DNA from: JAAELZ01 sp965237485
GTDB taxonomy: Bacteria > Pseudomonadota > Gammaproteobacteria > Arenicellales > Poriferihabitantaceae
Reading direction: 5' to 3'
Assembly (NCBI GenBank): GCA_965237485.1
Contig: CBDEFQ010000004.1
Coordinates: 248,001-312,000 of the forward strand
Length of the DNA: 64,000 bases
Of this stretch, positions 46,635 to 56,415 are shown in pieces. The position numbers and the translations under genes were made by a program. The first letter of the stretch is position 1. Each line of letters opens with the position of its first letter. Below the pieces are notes generated by a model, which was not told where the DNA came from, did not search any database, and saw only the letters and a program-made list of their open reading frames with translations.

Positions 46635-47771
46635 ATGTCCAGCACCGAACTAAGTATTCAAACTCGATTAGCCCAAGCCATTAGTGGCGTCGAGCCTAAC
46701 CCCGAGGAAGTTATTCCACCTACTCACGTTTCCACGACGTATATTCGTGACGCTGATAATCAATACCGTTCAGGATTGGCCTATGGCCGGCCGGATAATC
46801 CGACAATCGAGCATGTACAAAATTTATTGGCCCGGCTCGAACAAGGTAAAGAAGCTTTGTTATTTGGCTCAGGTATGGCGGCGGCAACCGCTGTGTTCCT
46901 AGCTCTAAAGCCGGGCGACCATATAATTGCACCGAAGGTGATGTATTGGTCATTACGCAATTGGGTGGCCGGCATGGCCACTGAATGGGGTTTAGCGGTT
47001 AGTTTCGTTGATATGACCGATAACCAACAGGTGCGCAGCGCAATGAAAGCTGATCTCACCAAGCTAGTTTGGCTAGAAACGCCGGCGAATCCGTTGTGGT
47101 CGTTAAACGATATTCATGCCTTGAGTGAAATTGCGCACGTGGGCGGAGCTAAGTTAGCGGTTGATTCAACGGTCGGCACACCAATACTAACCAACCCTTT
47201 GACACTTGGTGCTGACATCGTGATGCATTCCGCCACCAAATATTTGAACGGCCACACTGATGTACTGGGTGGCGCACTCATCACCGCTGAACAAGATCAA
47301 TTATGGGAGCGAATCAGCGCAGTGCGCAGTCAACTTGGCGGCATTATGAGCCCTAGAGATGCGGCGTTACTATTGCGCGGCATGCGCACATTGCATTTAC
47401 GCGTTAAGCAAAGTTGCAATTCAGCACAAACCCTTGCCGAGCATTTTGATGGTCATCCCAAAATAAAAGCGGTGTTATATCCGGGCTTAAGCACTCACCC
47501 ACAACACGCCTTAGCCAAGCGACAAATGCACGGTGGTTTCGGTGGCATGTTATCTATCCGTCATCGGAACGGTGAGCAAGCTGCGATAGCCACTGCTGCT
47601 AAAGTAAAACTGTGGAAACGGGCAACATCACTTGGCGGCGTGGAAAGTTTGATTGAACACCGCGCAAGCGTTGAAGGATCGGACACGCCTGTGCCGTCTG
47701 ATTTACTGCGTTTATCTGTTGGAATTGAGACCGTCGAAGACCTAATTAGCGACTTGGAGCAAGCCCTCTGA
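46635..47771 (+). CDS. Transsulfuration PLP enzyme (cystathionine gamma-synthase/beta-lyase family)
   Basis: 378 residues. The PLP lysine is in MHSATKYLNGHTDVLGG, with YGRPDNPTIEHVQNLLARLEQG and the C-terminal LGGVESLIEHRAS motif of the family. It may act as a lyase on cystathionine or a related thioether; the sequence does not decide between synthase and lyase. It is the second Cys/Met-metabolism PLP enzyme of this region, transcribed divergently from the AAE3-like ligase with about 257 bp between. Confidence 0.88.
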   Translation: MSSTELSIQTRLAQAISGVEPNPEEVIPPTHVSTTYIRDADNQYRSGLAYGRPDNPTIEHVQNLLARLEQGKEALLFGSGMAAATAVFLALKPGDHIIAPKVMYWSLRNWVAGMATEWGLAVSFVDMTDNQQVRSAMKADLTKLVWLETPANPLWSLNDIHALSEIAHVGGAKLAVDSTVGTPILTNPLTLGADIVMHSATKYLNGHTDVLGGALITAEQDQLWERISAVRSQLGGIMSPRDAALLLRGMRTLHLRVKQSCNSAQTLAEHFDGHPKIKAVLYPGLSTHPQHALAKRQMHGGFGGMLSIRHRNGEQAAIATAAKVKLWKRATSLGGVESLIEHRASVEGSDTPVPSDLLRLSVGIETVEDLISDLEQAL

Positions 47772-47784
47772 GTATAGAGATAGT

Positions 47785-48156
47785 TTAAAAGCCTGCCTTA
47801 AAAACGCCGTTATGCGCAACCGGCTCGCCCGCTTCATCAACTGCCACTAACACAATTTTGTCAATTTCGATAATCACATTACCGCTATCCATATTGCGCA
47901 CTTGGCACGCTAGGGTTATTGAAGTAGTGCCTAGCTTTGTGGTTTCTATACCAAACTCAATGATATCACCTTGCATCCCAGCCGAAACAAAACTGACTTC
48001 GGACATAAATCGAGTCACCATTTTTGGGTGAGACAAGTAACAGCGGGCGAAGATATAGGCCTCTTCATCCACCCAGCTAAGCAAGGCTCCACCAAACAAA
48101 CGATTTGCTCCGTTTAGGTGTTCCGGCATCACGAGTCTGCGGCTATAAAATTTCAT
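47785..48156 (-). CDS. Hotdog-fold acyl-CoA thioesterase
   Basis: 123 residues. The N-terminal segment MPEHLNGANRLFGGALLSWVDEEAYIFA is the acyl-CoA hydrolase signature with the helix-embedded Asp/Glu. It is shorter than YciA-type enzymes at the C terminus. It probably acts in the cytoplasm on short or medium acyl-CoAs. Confidence 0.85.
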   Translation of the reverse strand: MKFYSRRLVMPEHLNGANRLFGGALLSWVDEEAYIFARCYLSHPKMVTRFMSEVSFVSAGMQGDIIEFGIETTKLGTTSITLACQVRNMDSGNVIIEIDKIVLVAVDEAGEPVAHNGVFKAGF

Positions 48157-48202
48157 AGGCGGTTTTGAAATGTGTCGCTCTATTTTAGCGCCTTACCTCA
48201 GC

Positions 48203-49555
48203 TTAATTCTTAGGTTTAGGCCTGCGACGACGGTTATTGGCATTGGCCCACACATTACCACCTTTAGTGGGTTGAGCTTTACCGCTAGCTGTTTTTGGTC
48301 TACATCGCTTAGATTGCCCTGCTTTTGCACCACCACGCGGATTTAACTTATTTCCAGCGTTAGGTTTTTTCGGCCGCGTCGACTTAAAAGGCCTGGTGTT
48401 TAGTTTAGACACTGGAACGTCGTGGTCAGGCTCAAAGCCGTCTACTAGCCTACGCTCAATTAGCTTACCAATTAATCGCTCTATATCTGACAACTGCTTA
48501 ATTTCATCAGCACTTACCAATGAAATCGCCTGACCATTTAACCCTGCCCGCCCCGTTCGTCCAATCCGGTGCACGTAATCCTCGGGCACATTGGGTAAAT
48601 CCATATTCACAACTTGAGGTAACTCGGTAATATCAATTCCCCTCGCGGCAATATCGGTTGCTACCAAAACAGTGGTTGCTCCGCGTTTGAAATCAGCTAA
48701 GGCTTTGGTTCTAGTGCCTTGGCTTTTATTGCCATGAATCGCCGCAGAATTAATGTTGCTGGATACAAGTTTTTTGGCCAGGCAATTCGCGCCGTGTTTG
48801 GTACGACAAAATACCAATACTTGCTTCCAGTCATGCCTATTGATCAAGTGCGTTAACAAAGCTGGCTTTTTTGTCTTGTCTACTGGACATATCCAATGTG
48901 TGACTGTTTCGACCGTAGTATTGGGTGGGCTAACCGACACCTCTGCTGGATCATTCACTAAGCCCTTAGCCAACCTGCGTATATCATCTGAAAACGTCGC
49001 CGAGAAAAGTAAGTTTTGTCGTTTGGCGGGCAACAGCTTTAATATCCTCTTGATGTCATGAATAAACCCCATGTCGAGCATACGATCCGCTTCGTCCAAT
49101 ACCAATATTTCTAAACCATCGAACCTAACCGCATTTTGCTGATATAAATCGAGTAAACGTCCAGGCGTTGCCACGAGTATATCGACTCCAGCGCGCAATT
49201 TTTGCATCTGAGGGTTTATGTTCACGCCGCCAAAAATCACGGCCGAGCGCAACGATAAGTTAGACCCATACGTCTGTACGCTGGCGTGCACCTGCGCTGC
49301 CAGCTCGCGCGTTGGTGTAATAACTAAAGCCCTTGCATGGTTTGATTTTGCGGCTGCACCCACTTCCAATAGTTGTAGCATTGGTAAAGTGAAACCCGCG
49401 GTTTTCCCCGTACCGGTTTGTGCAGATGCCATTAAATCCCGTCCCTGTAGGACAATCGGAATTGCCTTGGATTGAATCGGCGAAGGTTCGGTATAACCTT
49501 GCTTATGCAAGGCCTCTAGTAAAGGTGCAGATAAGCCGAGATCAACGAAACTCAT
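48203..49555 (-). CDS. rhlE: DEAD-box RNA helicase RhlE
   Basis: 450 residues. Visible motifs in order: Q motif (YTEPSPIQSKAIP), AQTGTGKTAGF, PTRELAAQ, VLDEADRMLDMGF, LFSATFSD, and HRIGRTGRAG. A basic tail of about 70 residues rich in Lys, Arg, Pro and Gly replaces structured domains. The enzyme helps in ribosome assembly and RNA turnover. RhlE is the best subfamily fit. Confidence 0.92.
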   Translation of the reverse strand: MSFVDLGLSAPLLEALHKQGYTEPSPIQSKAIPIVLQGRDLMASAQTGTGKTAGFTLPMLQLLEVGAAAKSNHARALVITPTRELAAQVHASVQTYGSNLSLRSAVIFGGVNINPQMQKLRAGVDILVATPGRLLDLYQQNAVRFDGLEILVLDEADRMLDMGFIHDIKRILKLLPAKRQNLLFSATFSDDIRRLAKGLVNDPAEVSVSPPNTTVETVTHWICPVDKTKKPALLTHLINRHDWKQVLVFCRTKHGANCLAKKLVSSNINSAAIHGNKSQGTRTKALADFKRGATTVLVATDIAARGIDITELPQVVNMDLPNVPEDYVHRIGRTGRAGLNGQAISLVSADEIKQLSDIERLIGKLIERRLVDGFEPDHDVPVSKLNTRPFKSTRPKKPNAGNKLNPRGGAKAGQSKRCRPKTASGKAQPTKGGNVWANANNRRRRPKPKN

Positions 49556-49699
49556 AGTACAAATGTTACCTATAACACCTAAGAAAATGGGGCGGCGAAG
49601 GATACCTTTTATAGTGTTACTTAGCTATCCCGTTCAGGCTTAATTTAGCCTAATTCCTTACCATCCTACACACTTACCGCGTCCAACCACATTTCCGAC

Positions 49700-50083
49700 A
49701 TGAATTTCGTGAAAGGCATGTTTTTAGTATTACTTATTTGCATTTTACCTTACGTGGATTTAGCCAAAGCACGGCTTAGCACCGAACACTTAGTGCCTCA
49801 GACGGCGGCGGACAAAAAAACTAAATCTTTGCTTGTTGAATCGCGAAGCCTAGAACTCACCACCCAGCTAGTGTATGAACAGTTTAAATTAACTAACCCG
49901 CTCAAGATTATTGCAGGAGCGAACGATGGACCGTTGTTTGACCCTATCAATTTTGAAATTTTACTGCTCCATAGAAATCAACGATGTCGAAATTTTTCCA
50001 GAAAAAATGCCGAGCATCGCATTGAAGACTATGACATAGTTACAGTAAGCGGGATGAAGCTATTGGAGCCACATTTTAAATAA
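49700..50083 (+). CDS. Exported protein of unknown function
   Basis: 127 residues with a signal peptide (MNFVKGMFLVLLICILPYVDLAKA). The mature region (SLELTTQLVYEQFKLTNPLKI) precedes a C-terminal part that changes character after PINFEI. The alternative frame there reads FYCSIEINDVEIFPEKM, so a frameshift near 49955 is possible and this may be a broken gene. I do not recognise the family. Confidence 0.5.
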   Translation: MNFVKGMFLVLLICILPYVDLAKARLSTEHLVPQTAADKKTKSLLVESRSLELTTQLVYEQFKLTNPLKIIAGANDGPLFDPINFEILLLHRNQRCRNFSRKNAEHRIEDYDIVTVSGMKLLEPHFK

Positions 50084-50128
50084 TAGCTTTCATATCTAGG
50101 CGAATATCCGTTTTCACTATAGATCAAT

Positions 50129-50485
50129 ATGCAGCCACTATTTTACTTCAGCGATGCTAACGATTTAGCTTGGAATCCGCTTGTTTTAGAAGACGGGCGG
50201 ACTATCCAAGGCGTTGAGCTAAAAACGCTTTGCAGTGCCAATGGCAACACCATGGAGTTGTATCGTTTTGAACCTAACATCACCTACCCTGATCATTATC
50301 ACGAAGGGCCCGAATTTGTTTACGTATTGGAAGGCAGCATACGCCAAGACGGAAAATGGATGACGCTAGGATGGGCCAGCGCGGCGGAGACCGGCACACT
50401 GGATCATAATGCGATGAGCGGTGAAAATGGCTGCGTATTGCTCACCGTATATAAAAAATCAAATTACATCCAGCCATCGAGTTAA
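50129..50485 (+). CDS. Cupin-domain protein
   Basis: 118 residues. The metal-binding cupin motif is in YPDHYHEGPEFVYVLEGSI (His-His-Glu) with a weak second motif near the end (LDHNAMSGENGCVLLTVYK). The form resembles the ChrR C-terminal cupin. A role in small-molecule oxidation or sensing is possible but not shown. Confidence 0.8.
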   Translation: MQPLFYFSDANDLAWNPLVLEDGRTIQGVELKTLCSANGNTMELYRFEPNITYPDHYHEGPEFVYVLEGSIRQDGKWMTLGWASAAETGTLDHNAMSGENGCVLLTVYKKSNYIQPSS

Positions 50486-50738
50486 ATCTGTTCCCAATGC
50501 GATTACTGCCAGCTTAACAGTAATTATCTCCCTGAATATTAGAGATATTTTTATTGACTCCCTAGAGCCAATGTATATAATCGCCCCTGCTTGAAAGTAA
50601 GTTTTTTATTTATGCAATACCGCTTCGTAGGATTCATTAGTAGTACCTCTTCCCGTTCTTCATAAGTTTAATGCACCACTTCAGCTTTACCGCCTTTTTA
50701 ACAAAGGCATCATTACTTTAGAAAAACAGGATTTATAT

Positions 50739-50945
50739 ATGTCTACAACTATCGGTACCGTTAAATGGTTCAACGAAACCAAAGGCTTTGGCTTTATCGA
50801 GCAAGAATCAGGTCCAGACGTGTTCGCACACTTTAAAGCAATCAATGGTTCAGGTTTCAAAACCTTAGCCGAAGGCCAAAAAGTGGAGTTCACTATTACT
50901 CAAGGCCAGAAAGGCCCTCAAGCTGAAGATATCACAGTAATTTAA
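50739..50945 (+). CDS. Cold-shock protein (CspA family)
   Basis: 68 residues with both RNA-binding motifs, KGFGFIEQ (RNP1) and DVFAHF (RNP2), and the usual TVKWFNETKG start. It binds single-stranded RNA and DNA. A leader of at least 130 bp without any gene precedes it, as in cold-induced csp genes with regulatory 5' UTRs. A strong terminator follows. Confidence 0.95.
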   Translation: MSTTIGTVKWFNETKGFGFIEQESGPDVFAHFKAINGSGFKTLAEGQKVEFTITQGQKGPQAEDITVI

Positions 50946-51002
50946 AGATACGCTTACCCTGCCTTTAGCGGGGTTTGAACGAGCCTAGCTAGGCTTGGCG
51001 AA

Positions 51003-51031
51003 AAGCAAGACTTCGGTCTTGCTTTTTTTTT
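51003..51031 (+). terminator. Rho-independent terminator of the cold-shock gene
   Basis: A 9-bp perfect stem AAGCAAGAC/GTCTTGCTT with a TTCG tetraloop, followed by a run of eight to nine T. It ends the csp transcript about 60 bp after the stop. Confidence 0.93.
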
Positions 51032-51059
51032 GCCTATATTATTTTGAAGTAATGTTTTG

Positions 51060-51191
51060 TTAAAGATAGTAAACCGCGATTTCAGGAAAGCCTTTTTCAG
51101 TGACACCAACCAAAATACTTAGATTGTCGCTACTGCTTACTGCGTAAACCTGTTTAATATTTAACAAAGGTCCAACTTCGCTAAGCCAAGC
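51060..51191 (-). pseudogene. C-terminal remnant of an unidentified gene
   Basis: A minus-strand frame without a start reads WLSEVGPLLNIKQVYAVSS, LSILVGVTEKGFPEIAVYY and a stop. It looks like the last 40 codons of a deleted protein gene. The surrounding 290 bp between csp and the EamA gene hold no complete gene. Confidence 0.45.
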
Positions 51192-51238
51192 TTAGTCGCC
51201 AAAATTTTCAACCTTATACGTTAACACACCGCAAAATC

Positions 51239-52099
51239 ATGCATTTATATCGCCCTGCCCTCGGCGCTGTCTTAATGCTAACCAGCATGTGCATTTTCCC
51301 TATTGGAGAGGCAGCCACAAAATTTATTAGTGACAGCTACTCACCCTTGCATCTAGCTTGGTCACGTTTTGCGGTAGGCGCATTCGTATTGAGCAGCATT
51401 GTTTTACTCACGCACTCATTCGAGAAAAGCATAATAAAGCCAAAGGTGCTTAAGGAGCAAACCGTCCGCGCCCTTTGCATTTTATCTACAACAGTATGTT
51501 TCGTTGCTGCCATTGCTCGCATCCCCTTAACAGATTCCTTTGGCACTTATATGATTGGCCCTATTGTGGCTATGATATTGGCCGTGCTGTTCCTGAAAGA
51601 AAGGCTTACTCCCCGAAAAATACTAGCTGCATGTTTTGGCTTTATCGGGGCTATTATCGTAGTTAACCCCAGTGTTAGCATGAACATTGGGTACTGGTTT
51701 GCAGTAGGTGCTGGCATTAGTTTTGGTGCCTATTTAGTGGCAACGCGCTGGGCGGCTTCTTCGGTGCCGCCATTGCTAGCGGTTACATTTCAAACGCTTT
51801 TTGGAACCGTTGTGCTATTGCCATTTGGATGGCGATTATTACTTGAAATAGATTTATCGCACTTATGGCTCTTCGCCATAATAGGCATCGGTTCAGCCAG
51901 TGCCAATATGCTGACTATTTCGGCTAACAAATATGCTCCTTCGACCCTATTAGCGCCACTTGTATATACCGAAATCATCGTGGCCAGTGTATTAGGTTAC
52001 ATAATATTCAAAGATACCCCGAGCATGCAGACTTGGCTTGGCATATCGGTAATCGTATTTGGTGGATTAATTCTTATCAAAAAGTCGCCAGAACAATAA
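51239..52099 (+). CDS. EamA-family (DMT) inner-membrane transporter
   Basis: 286 residues with ten hydrophobic helices in two EamA repeats (first ending near VVNPSVSM, second near FGGLILIKK). The pattern EAATKFISDSYSPLHLAWSRF and FLKERLTPRKILAACFGFIGA is typical. It is probably an exporter of amino acids or metabolites. It is intact, unlike the EamA gene at 21221-22073. The frame of the LysE-type gene follows 6 bp later. Confidence 0.87.
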   Translation: MHLYRPALGAVLMLTSMCIFPIGEAATKFISDSYSPLHLAWSRFAVGAFVLSSIVLLTHSFEKSIIKPKVLKEQTVRALCILSTTVCFVAAIARIPLTDSFGTYMIGPIVAMILAVLFLKERLTPRKILAACFGFIGAIIVVNPSVSMNIGYWFAVGAGISFGAYLVATRWAASSVPPLLAVTFQTLFGTVVLLPFGWRLLLEIDLSHLWLFAIIGIGSASANMLTISANKYAPSTLLAPLVYTEIIVASVLGYIIFKDTPSMQTWLGISVIVFGGLILIKKSPEQ

Positions 52100-52104
52100 A
52101 TAAC

Positions 52105-52706
52105 GTGTTACTAGCCACCCTACAATTCTTAACGATCACGCTGTTTATAGAAGTAACCCCTGGCCCCGCTGTGCTATTTGTGGTTTATCAATCTGCGTCG
52201 GGTTTTAAAAACGCCCTGGCTGGAATTGCGGGTTTATTAACTGCAAACTTCATATGGTTGAGTTTAGTGGCGACCGGCTTGGGCTTAATTATTGCTAACT
52301 CTACAGTTGCGTTTGAAGCCCTGCGTTGGTGCGGCGCAATTTATTTGGCTTTTCTAGGGTATACATGAGAAATGGTTTGGGCAAACCCCGGGCCTCTCTA
52401 GCACCCTTAACTGCTCAATATTCTCAAAGTTACGCGAAAGGTGTGCTGGTTTCACTCTCGAATCCGAAGGCCCTTATTTTCTTTCTAGCCTTATTTCCTA
52501 GTTTCACAAAACCTGAATCGTTTATGCACGACATGGTGTATTTCGGCGTGCTAAAAATGGTCTGTCTGCTAAGTGTGATGTGCGTTTATGCCTTGACAGG
52601 GCAGAAAATATTTCAATATCTTAACTCGTCAAAATGGGGGAACATCGCTTCCAAAGCGTTGGGTGGTGGCATTATATTCGCTGCTATCACTATTGTAAGT
52701 GCCTAA
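52105..52706 (+). pseudogene. LysE/RhtB-family exporter, frameshifted
   Basis: From a GTG at 52105 the first frame has TLQFLTITLFIEVTPGPAVLFVVYQS and reaches RWCGAIYLAFLG. It then stops, and the next frame (near 52366) continues as ASLAPLTAQYSQSYAKGVLVSLSNPKALIFFLALFP to 52706. The PGP and NPK motifs are the LysE hallmarks. The corrected protein would be about 200 residues with six helices. Confidence 0.85.
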
Positions 52707-52855
52707 GGTTAGCTAACTCCATTCTCAGTCAATTGGGCATATTCAATAGGCTTAGGCGAAGTTCAAAATAATAGATCCGTGCCCAGTTATATTTATACCA
52801 ATTTAGTTCCATAATTCGTATACTGGAATAGCTTATTTAATACAAAACATTAGCT

Positions 52856-55840
52856 ATGTCACAGTCAAGTATCGATACCGTCTCTGAATCTATTTCTTCA
52901 CACTTGGTGAACTACAACGCGCAAGCCGCAGCCAATCTAAATTGGATAAAACAGGAAATGAGCCCTTATTTCCTGAATCTAAACAAGGGTGAAATGGAAG
53001 CACTTACCTTGCTAACTGTTTGTTTAGATAAACTCGAAGCTTTACAAAAAATTACTCTGCTCAACAGAGAAGAACGGCTCATGATCGCGCAACTCTCCTC
53101 CACAGGCTCAATATACCGCGCCATTCAAGAATTGCCAGAAAAGCCGCTTAGTTACGCAGAAATAACTACGTCATTTAACCCGCTACCCCAAAGCAAGTAT
53201 GCTTTAGAAGTCATACGCTGTGACTTTAAGCCATCTAATAACGCCCAAAACGAAGACTATGATGGTGGGGTCGTTTCAAAGGCAGTTAGCCAAGAAATTA
53301 GCCAACATCTAAAGCAAGCATTACCTGACTATGATTTAACAAGATTTGATCGCCTGTTATCCACCTTTAGCTCCAGTAACCTAGAGTATGTGCAAACTTC
53401 ACCTCCTGAACGCGTTGCGAGAGTGATGCAAATTTACCTCGCCACGCAGCAAAATGGCGGTATTTATTTAAAGGTTGACCCTACTGAGTACAAAGAATAT
53501 CGCGTTTCTTTTGGCGTCACCAACCCCCCGCATGCTGGGTTTCTACCGCAAGTTTTAGAGGTATTTCAACGGCTTAACATCGGTGTTAGACGAGCTTATC
53601 ACCTGAGCGTTACCAATGGCTTGACACCCTATTTCTTAGCGACTTTTTACGTTAAGCCGCGTGATAAATCTAAACTTGAACCTAGCAACCCGCTGTACTC
53701 CAATTTACAGCTCGAGCTCTATAGCACTCAAATCACTTCGACTACCGGACCTAGCTACGCTAAATTAATCAAAAGTGGCATTATGAGTGGCCCCGACTCG
53801 ACTTTGATCTCGTCCCTTATCGGTTTTTGCCATACCAATTTGGCCCATAATGCTCCCGAAATTTACGAGCGCGAAAACATAACCCGTGCCTTTCATAATA
53901 ATGCAGGCATCAGTATCGCCTTAGTCGAACTTTTTTATGCTCGGTTTGACCCGTCCATTAAAAACCGCGAGGCGGCATACAAAGAAAAATTAACTGAAGT
54001 TACGCAGCTTGTAGAGAATTTCAATTCAGGGCGACGCATTCTTGATAATTTTAGACGTGTGGTATTTCGTTGCGCACTCTCGTTTATTAGTAACTGTTTG
54101 AAGACTAATTTCTTCGTAATCGAAAAGCATGCACTGGGCTTTAGACTTGACCACCACTACCTAGAAGAACTCGGTCCAGAATTCACCGACGATTTGCCTG
54201 CGCAGCGCCCTTTTAGAATCACTTTCTTTTCTGGCAGACGCGGCAATGGTTTTCACATTGGTTTTTCTGACATTGCTAGGGGTGGCTGGCGCACGGTTAT
54301 TACCCAAAGTAGCGACGACTACGCCAACAATGCCAGCACACTATTTAAAGAAAATTACGTTCTAGCGCATACCCAACACCTAAAGAATAAAGACATTTAC
54401 GAAGGTGGCTCAAAGATGGTTGCTATTTTAAATATTGACCCGCGCACTACCGGCGAACAGCGCGATCAGTACTTATATAAAATGCAGCACGCTTTTGCTA
54501 ATGCCTTCTTAGATTTATTTGTCACCGATGACAGTGGTAAAGCAAAGGACGCCAGGGTAGTTGACTATTACGGGCAGGAAGAACCCATCGAATTAGGCCC
54601 AGACGAAAACATGCATAATGTCATGATCGAGCGCATGGCCAAGCTCGCAGAACGCCGCGGCTATTTACTCGGCAAAGGCATAATGTCTAGCAAAGAGATT
54701 GGCATAAACCACAAGGAGTACGGCGTTACTTCAATCGGGGTTATTCGCTTTGCTGAAGTTACGATGCAAGAAATGGGCATCGACATGCACAAAAGCCCAT
54801 TTAGCGTAAAATTTACTGGAGGCCCCAACGGTGACGTCGCCGGAAATGGCATGCGCTTGTTACTTGAGTGCTGCCCGCAGGTTCAAATTAAGCTCATCGT
54901 GGATGGTACCGGTGCCTTGTTTGACCCTGATGGCTTAGACAAAACTGCCTTATCCAAAATTGTCTTGCAAGATGACATTGAAGGCTATGATCCAGAAGCT
55001 TTACACGAAGGCGGCTTTATTTTGTATCGCATGAAAACCCGTAAAGAAGGTATCAGCGATTTGTACAAAAAACTCACAATGACCGATTCAGGTTTGCATG
55101 AAGAATGGATTTCCACAGACAAATTTTACAAGACTTTCAATAGCTTAGTATTCACCGTTGAAACGGATCTGTTTATTCCAGCTGGTGGTCGCCCTGAGAC
55201 TATCGACGAAACCAATGTTGATCGCTATTTCGATCAGGACGGCAAACCAAGCTCGAAAGTCATCGTAGAAGGCGCGAATTCATTTATCACTCCAAGCGCG
55301 CGACAAACTTTGCAGCAACAAGGCGTGGTGATCATGCGCGATGCTTCTGCGAACAAGTGCGGGGTTATTTCGTCTTCGTATGAAATCATCGCTAACTTGT
55401 TGTTCTCGGATGAGGAATTCTTAGTCAACAAAGACGAGTATGTCAGTAATGTTATCGATATTTTGAATCAAATGGCGGAAGTAGAAGCGCGCGCGGTGAT
55501 TCGCAAATACCGTGAGATGGGTGGTAGCGAGACCTACACCGAAATCTCCAGCATGCTAAGCCAAGAAATTAATAACCACTATGCGCGCATGTTCGATTAC
55601 TTTCAGGCGAACCCCGAACAAATTGCGATGCCAAACCAACAAGCAGCCATGTTGCAACATATGCCTGCAATCGTTCAAAACTCACCTGAATTTAGCGGTC
55701 GGCTGCAGACTAATTTACCTGCCAAAGTGAAATACGCCATCTTGGCCAGCAAATTGGCCTCTGGTTTGGTTTATGCAGGCGATGATAAAAGTCTGTATGC
55801 CGATATTATTGACGCACAGCTAAGGAGGGTAAACGCCTAA
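52856..55840 (+). CDS. NAD-dependent glutamate dehydrogenase (short, about 115-kDa class)
   Basis: 994 residues in one intact frame. Converts glutamate to 2-oxoglutarate and ammonia with NAD. The catalytic part is recognisable: FHIGFSDIARGGWRTVI, YEGGSKMVAILN, KFTGGPNGDVAGNG, LIVDGTGALFDPDG, IPAGGRPETIDE and VEGANSFITPSARQ. The protein is much shorter than the 180-kDa GdhB enzymes common in gammaproteobacteria, and has a long N-terminal regulatory region of about 400 residues. It is flanked by the exporter pseudogene and the DUF924 gene. Confidence 0.9.
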   Translation: MSQSSIDTVSESISSHLVNYNAQAAANLNWIKQEMSPYFLNLNKGEMEALTLLTVCLDKLEALQKITLLNREERLMIAQLSSTGSIYRAIQELPEKPLSYAEITTSFNPLPQSKYALEVIRCDFKPSNNAQNEDYDGGVVSKAVSQEISQHLKQALPDYDLTRFDRLLSTFSSSNLEYVQTSPPERVARVMQIYLATQQNGGIYLKVDPTEYKEYRVSFGVTNPPHAGFLPQVLEVFQRLNIGVRRAYHLSVTNGLTPYFLATFYVKPRDKSKLEPSNPLYSNLQLELYSTQITSTTGPSYAKLIKSGIMSGPDSTLISSLIGFCHTNLAHNAPEIYERENITRAFHNNAGISIALVELFYARFDPSIKNREAAYKEKLTEVTQLVENFNSGRRILDNFRRVVFRCALSFISNCLKTNFFVIEKHALGFRLDHHYLEELGPEFTDDLPAQRPFRITFFSGRRGNGFHIGFSDIARGGWRTVITQSSDDYANNASTLFKENYVLAHTQHLKNKDIYEGGSKMVAILNIDPRTTGEQRDQYLYKMQHAFANAFLDLFVTDDSGKAKDARVVDYYGQEEPIELGPDENMHNVMIERMAKLAERRGYLLGKGIMSSKEIGINHKEYGVTSIGVIRFAEVTMQEMGIDMHKSPFSVKFTGGPNGDVAGNGMRLLLECCPQVQIKLIVDGTGALFDPDGLDKTALSKIVLQDDIEGYDPEALHEGGFILYRMKTRKEGISDLYKKLTMTDSGLHEEWISTDKFYKTFNSLVFTVETDLFIPAGGRPETIDETNVDRYFDQDGKPSSKVIVEGANSFITPSARQTLQQQGVVIMRDASANKCGVISSSYEIIANLLFSDEEFLVNKDEYVSNVIDILNQMAEVEARAVIRKYREMGGSETYTEISSMLSQEINNHYARMFDYFQANPEQIAMPNQQAAMLQHMPAIVQNSPEFSGRLQTNLPAKVKYAILASKLASGLVYAGDDKSLYADIIDAQLRRVNA

Positions 55841-55849
55841 TATTTTCTC

Positions 55850-56392
55850 CTAAAAGCCCGAACCTGGTTGCTTGAGAAATTCAACTTCTGCAGTGGTGGA
55901 TGCTCGATTTAAAATGGCATTTCGATGTGGATAACGCCCAAATTGGTCGATAATGGCTTTGTGACGCAATTCGAAGCCTAATTGATTTGAATCTACTAAG
56001 GTAGCAAATAAGGGCACCGCCTGTTGGTGGACTTGTGCTGATTCACTGTGCATATAGGGCATAATTATAAACGGCGAGTACAGCTGATCTAAGCGCTCAA
56101 ATGACCCTACGGCAACCGCTTCTTGCGCCCGTTCAGTCGCTAATGCGTCACTTGCAAAGGCTTGGGCGGTGCCGCGAAACATATTGCGCGAGAACTGATC
56201 TAAAACAATAATTTCTGCTAAACGGCCTTTGTCATTTTCTCGCCAATGAGATAATTTATGTTGCTGCGCAAGCTGATGAACTGCTGAGAATCGCTCGATA
56301 ATTTGTTGGTCCAAATCTACATTTTTAACCCACCAATCCTTGTCAGATATCTCCTCAAACCAAAAATCAATTATTTCTTGATAGCGCATCAT
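55850..56392 (-). CDS. DUF924-family protein
   Basis: 180 residues, helical TPR-like fold. The family hallmarks are IIDFWFEEISDKDWW at the N terminus, AEIIVLDQFSRNMFRGTAQAFASDALA in the middle, and IIDQFGRYPHRNAIL near the end. Function is unknown. Its upstream region is cut by the IS1380 copy that begins 24 bp away. Confidence 0.9.
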   Translation of the reverse strand: MMRYQEIIDFWFEEISDKDWWVKNVDLDQQIIERFSAVHQLAQQHKLSHWRENDKGRLAEIIVLDQFSRNMFRGTAQAFASDALATERAQEAVAVGSFERLDQLYSPFIIMPYMHSESAQVHQQAVPLFATLVDSNQLGFELRHKAIIDQFGRYPHRNAILNRASTTAEVEFLKQPGSGF

Positions 56393-56415
56393 TAAATTTG
56401 TTTCTGAAGTGTAAA

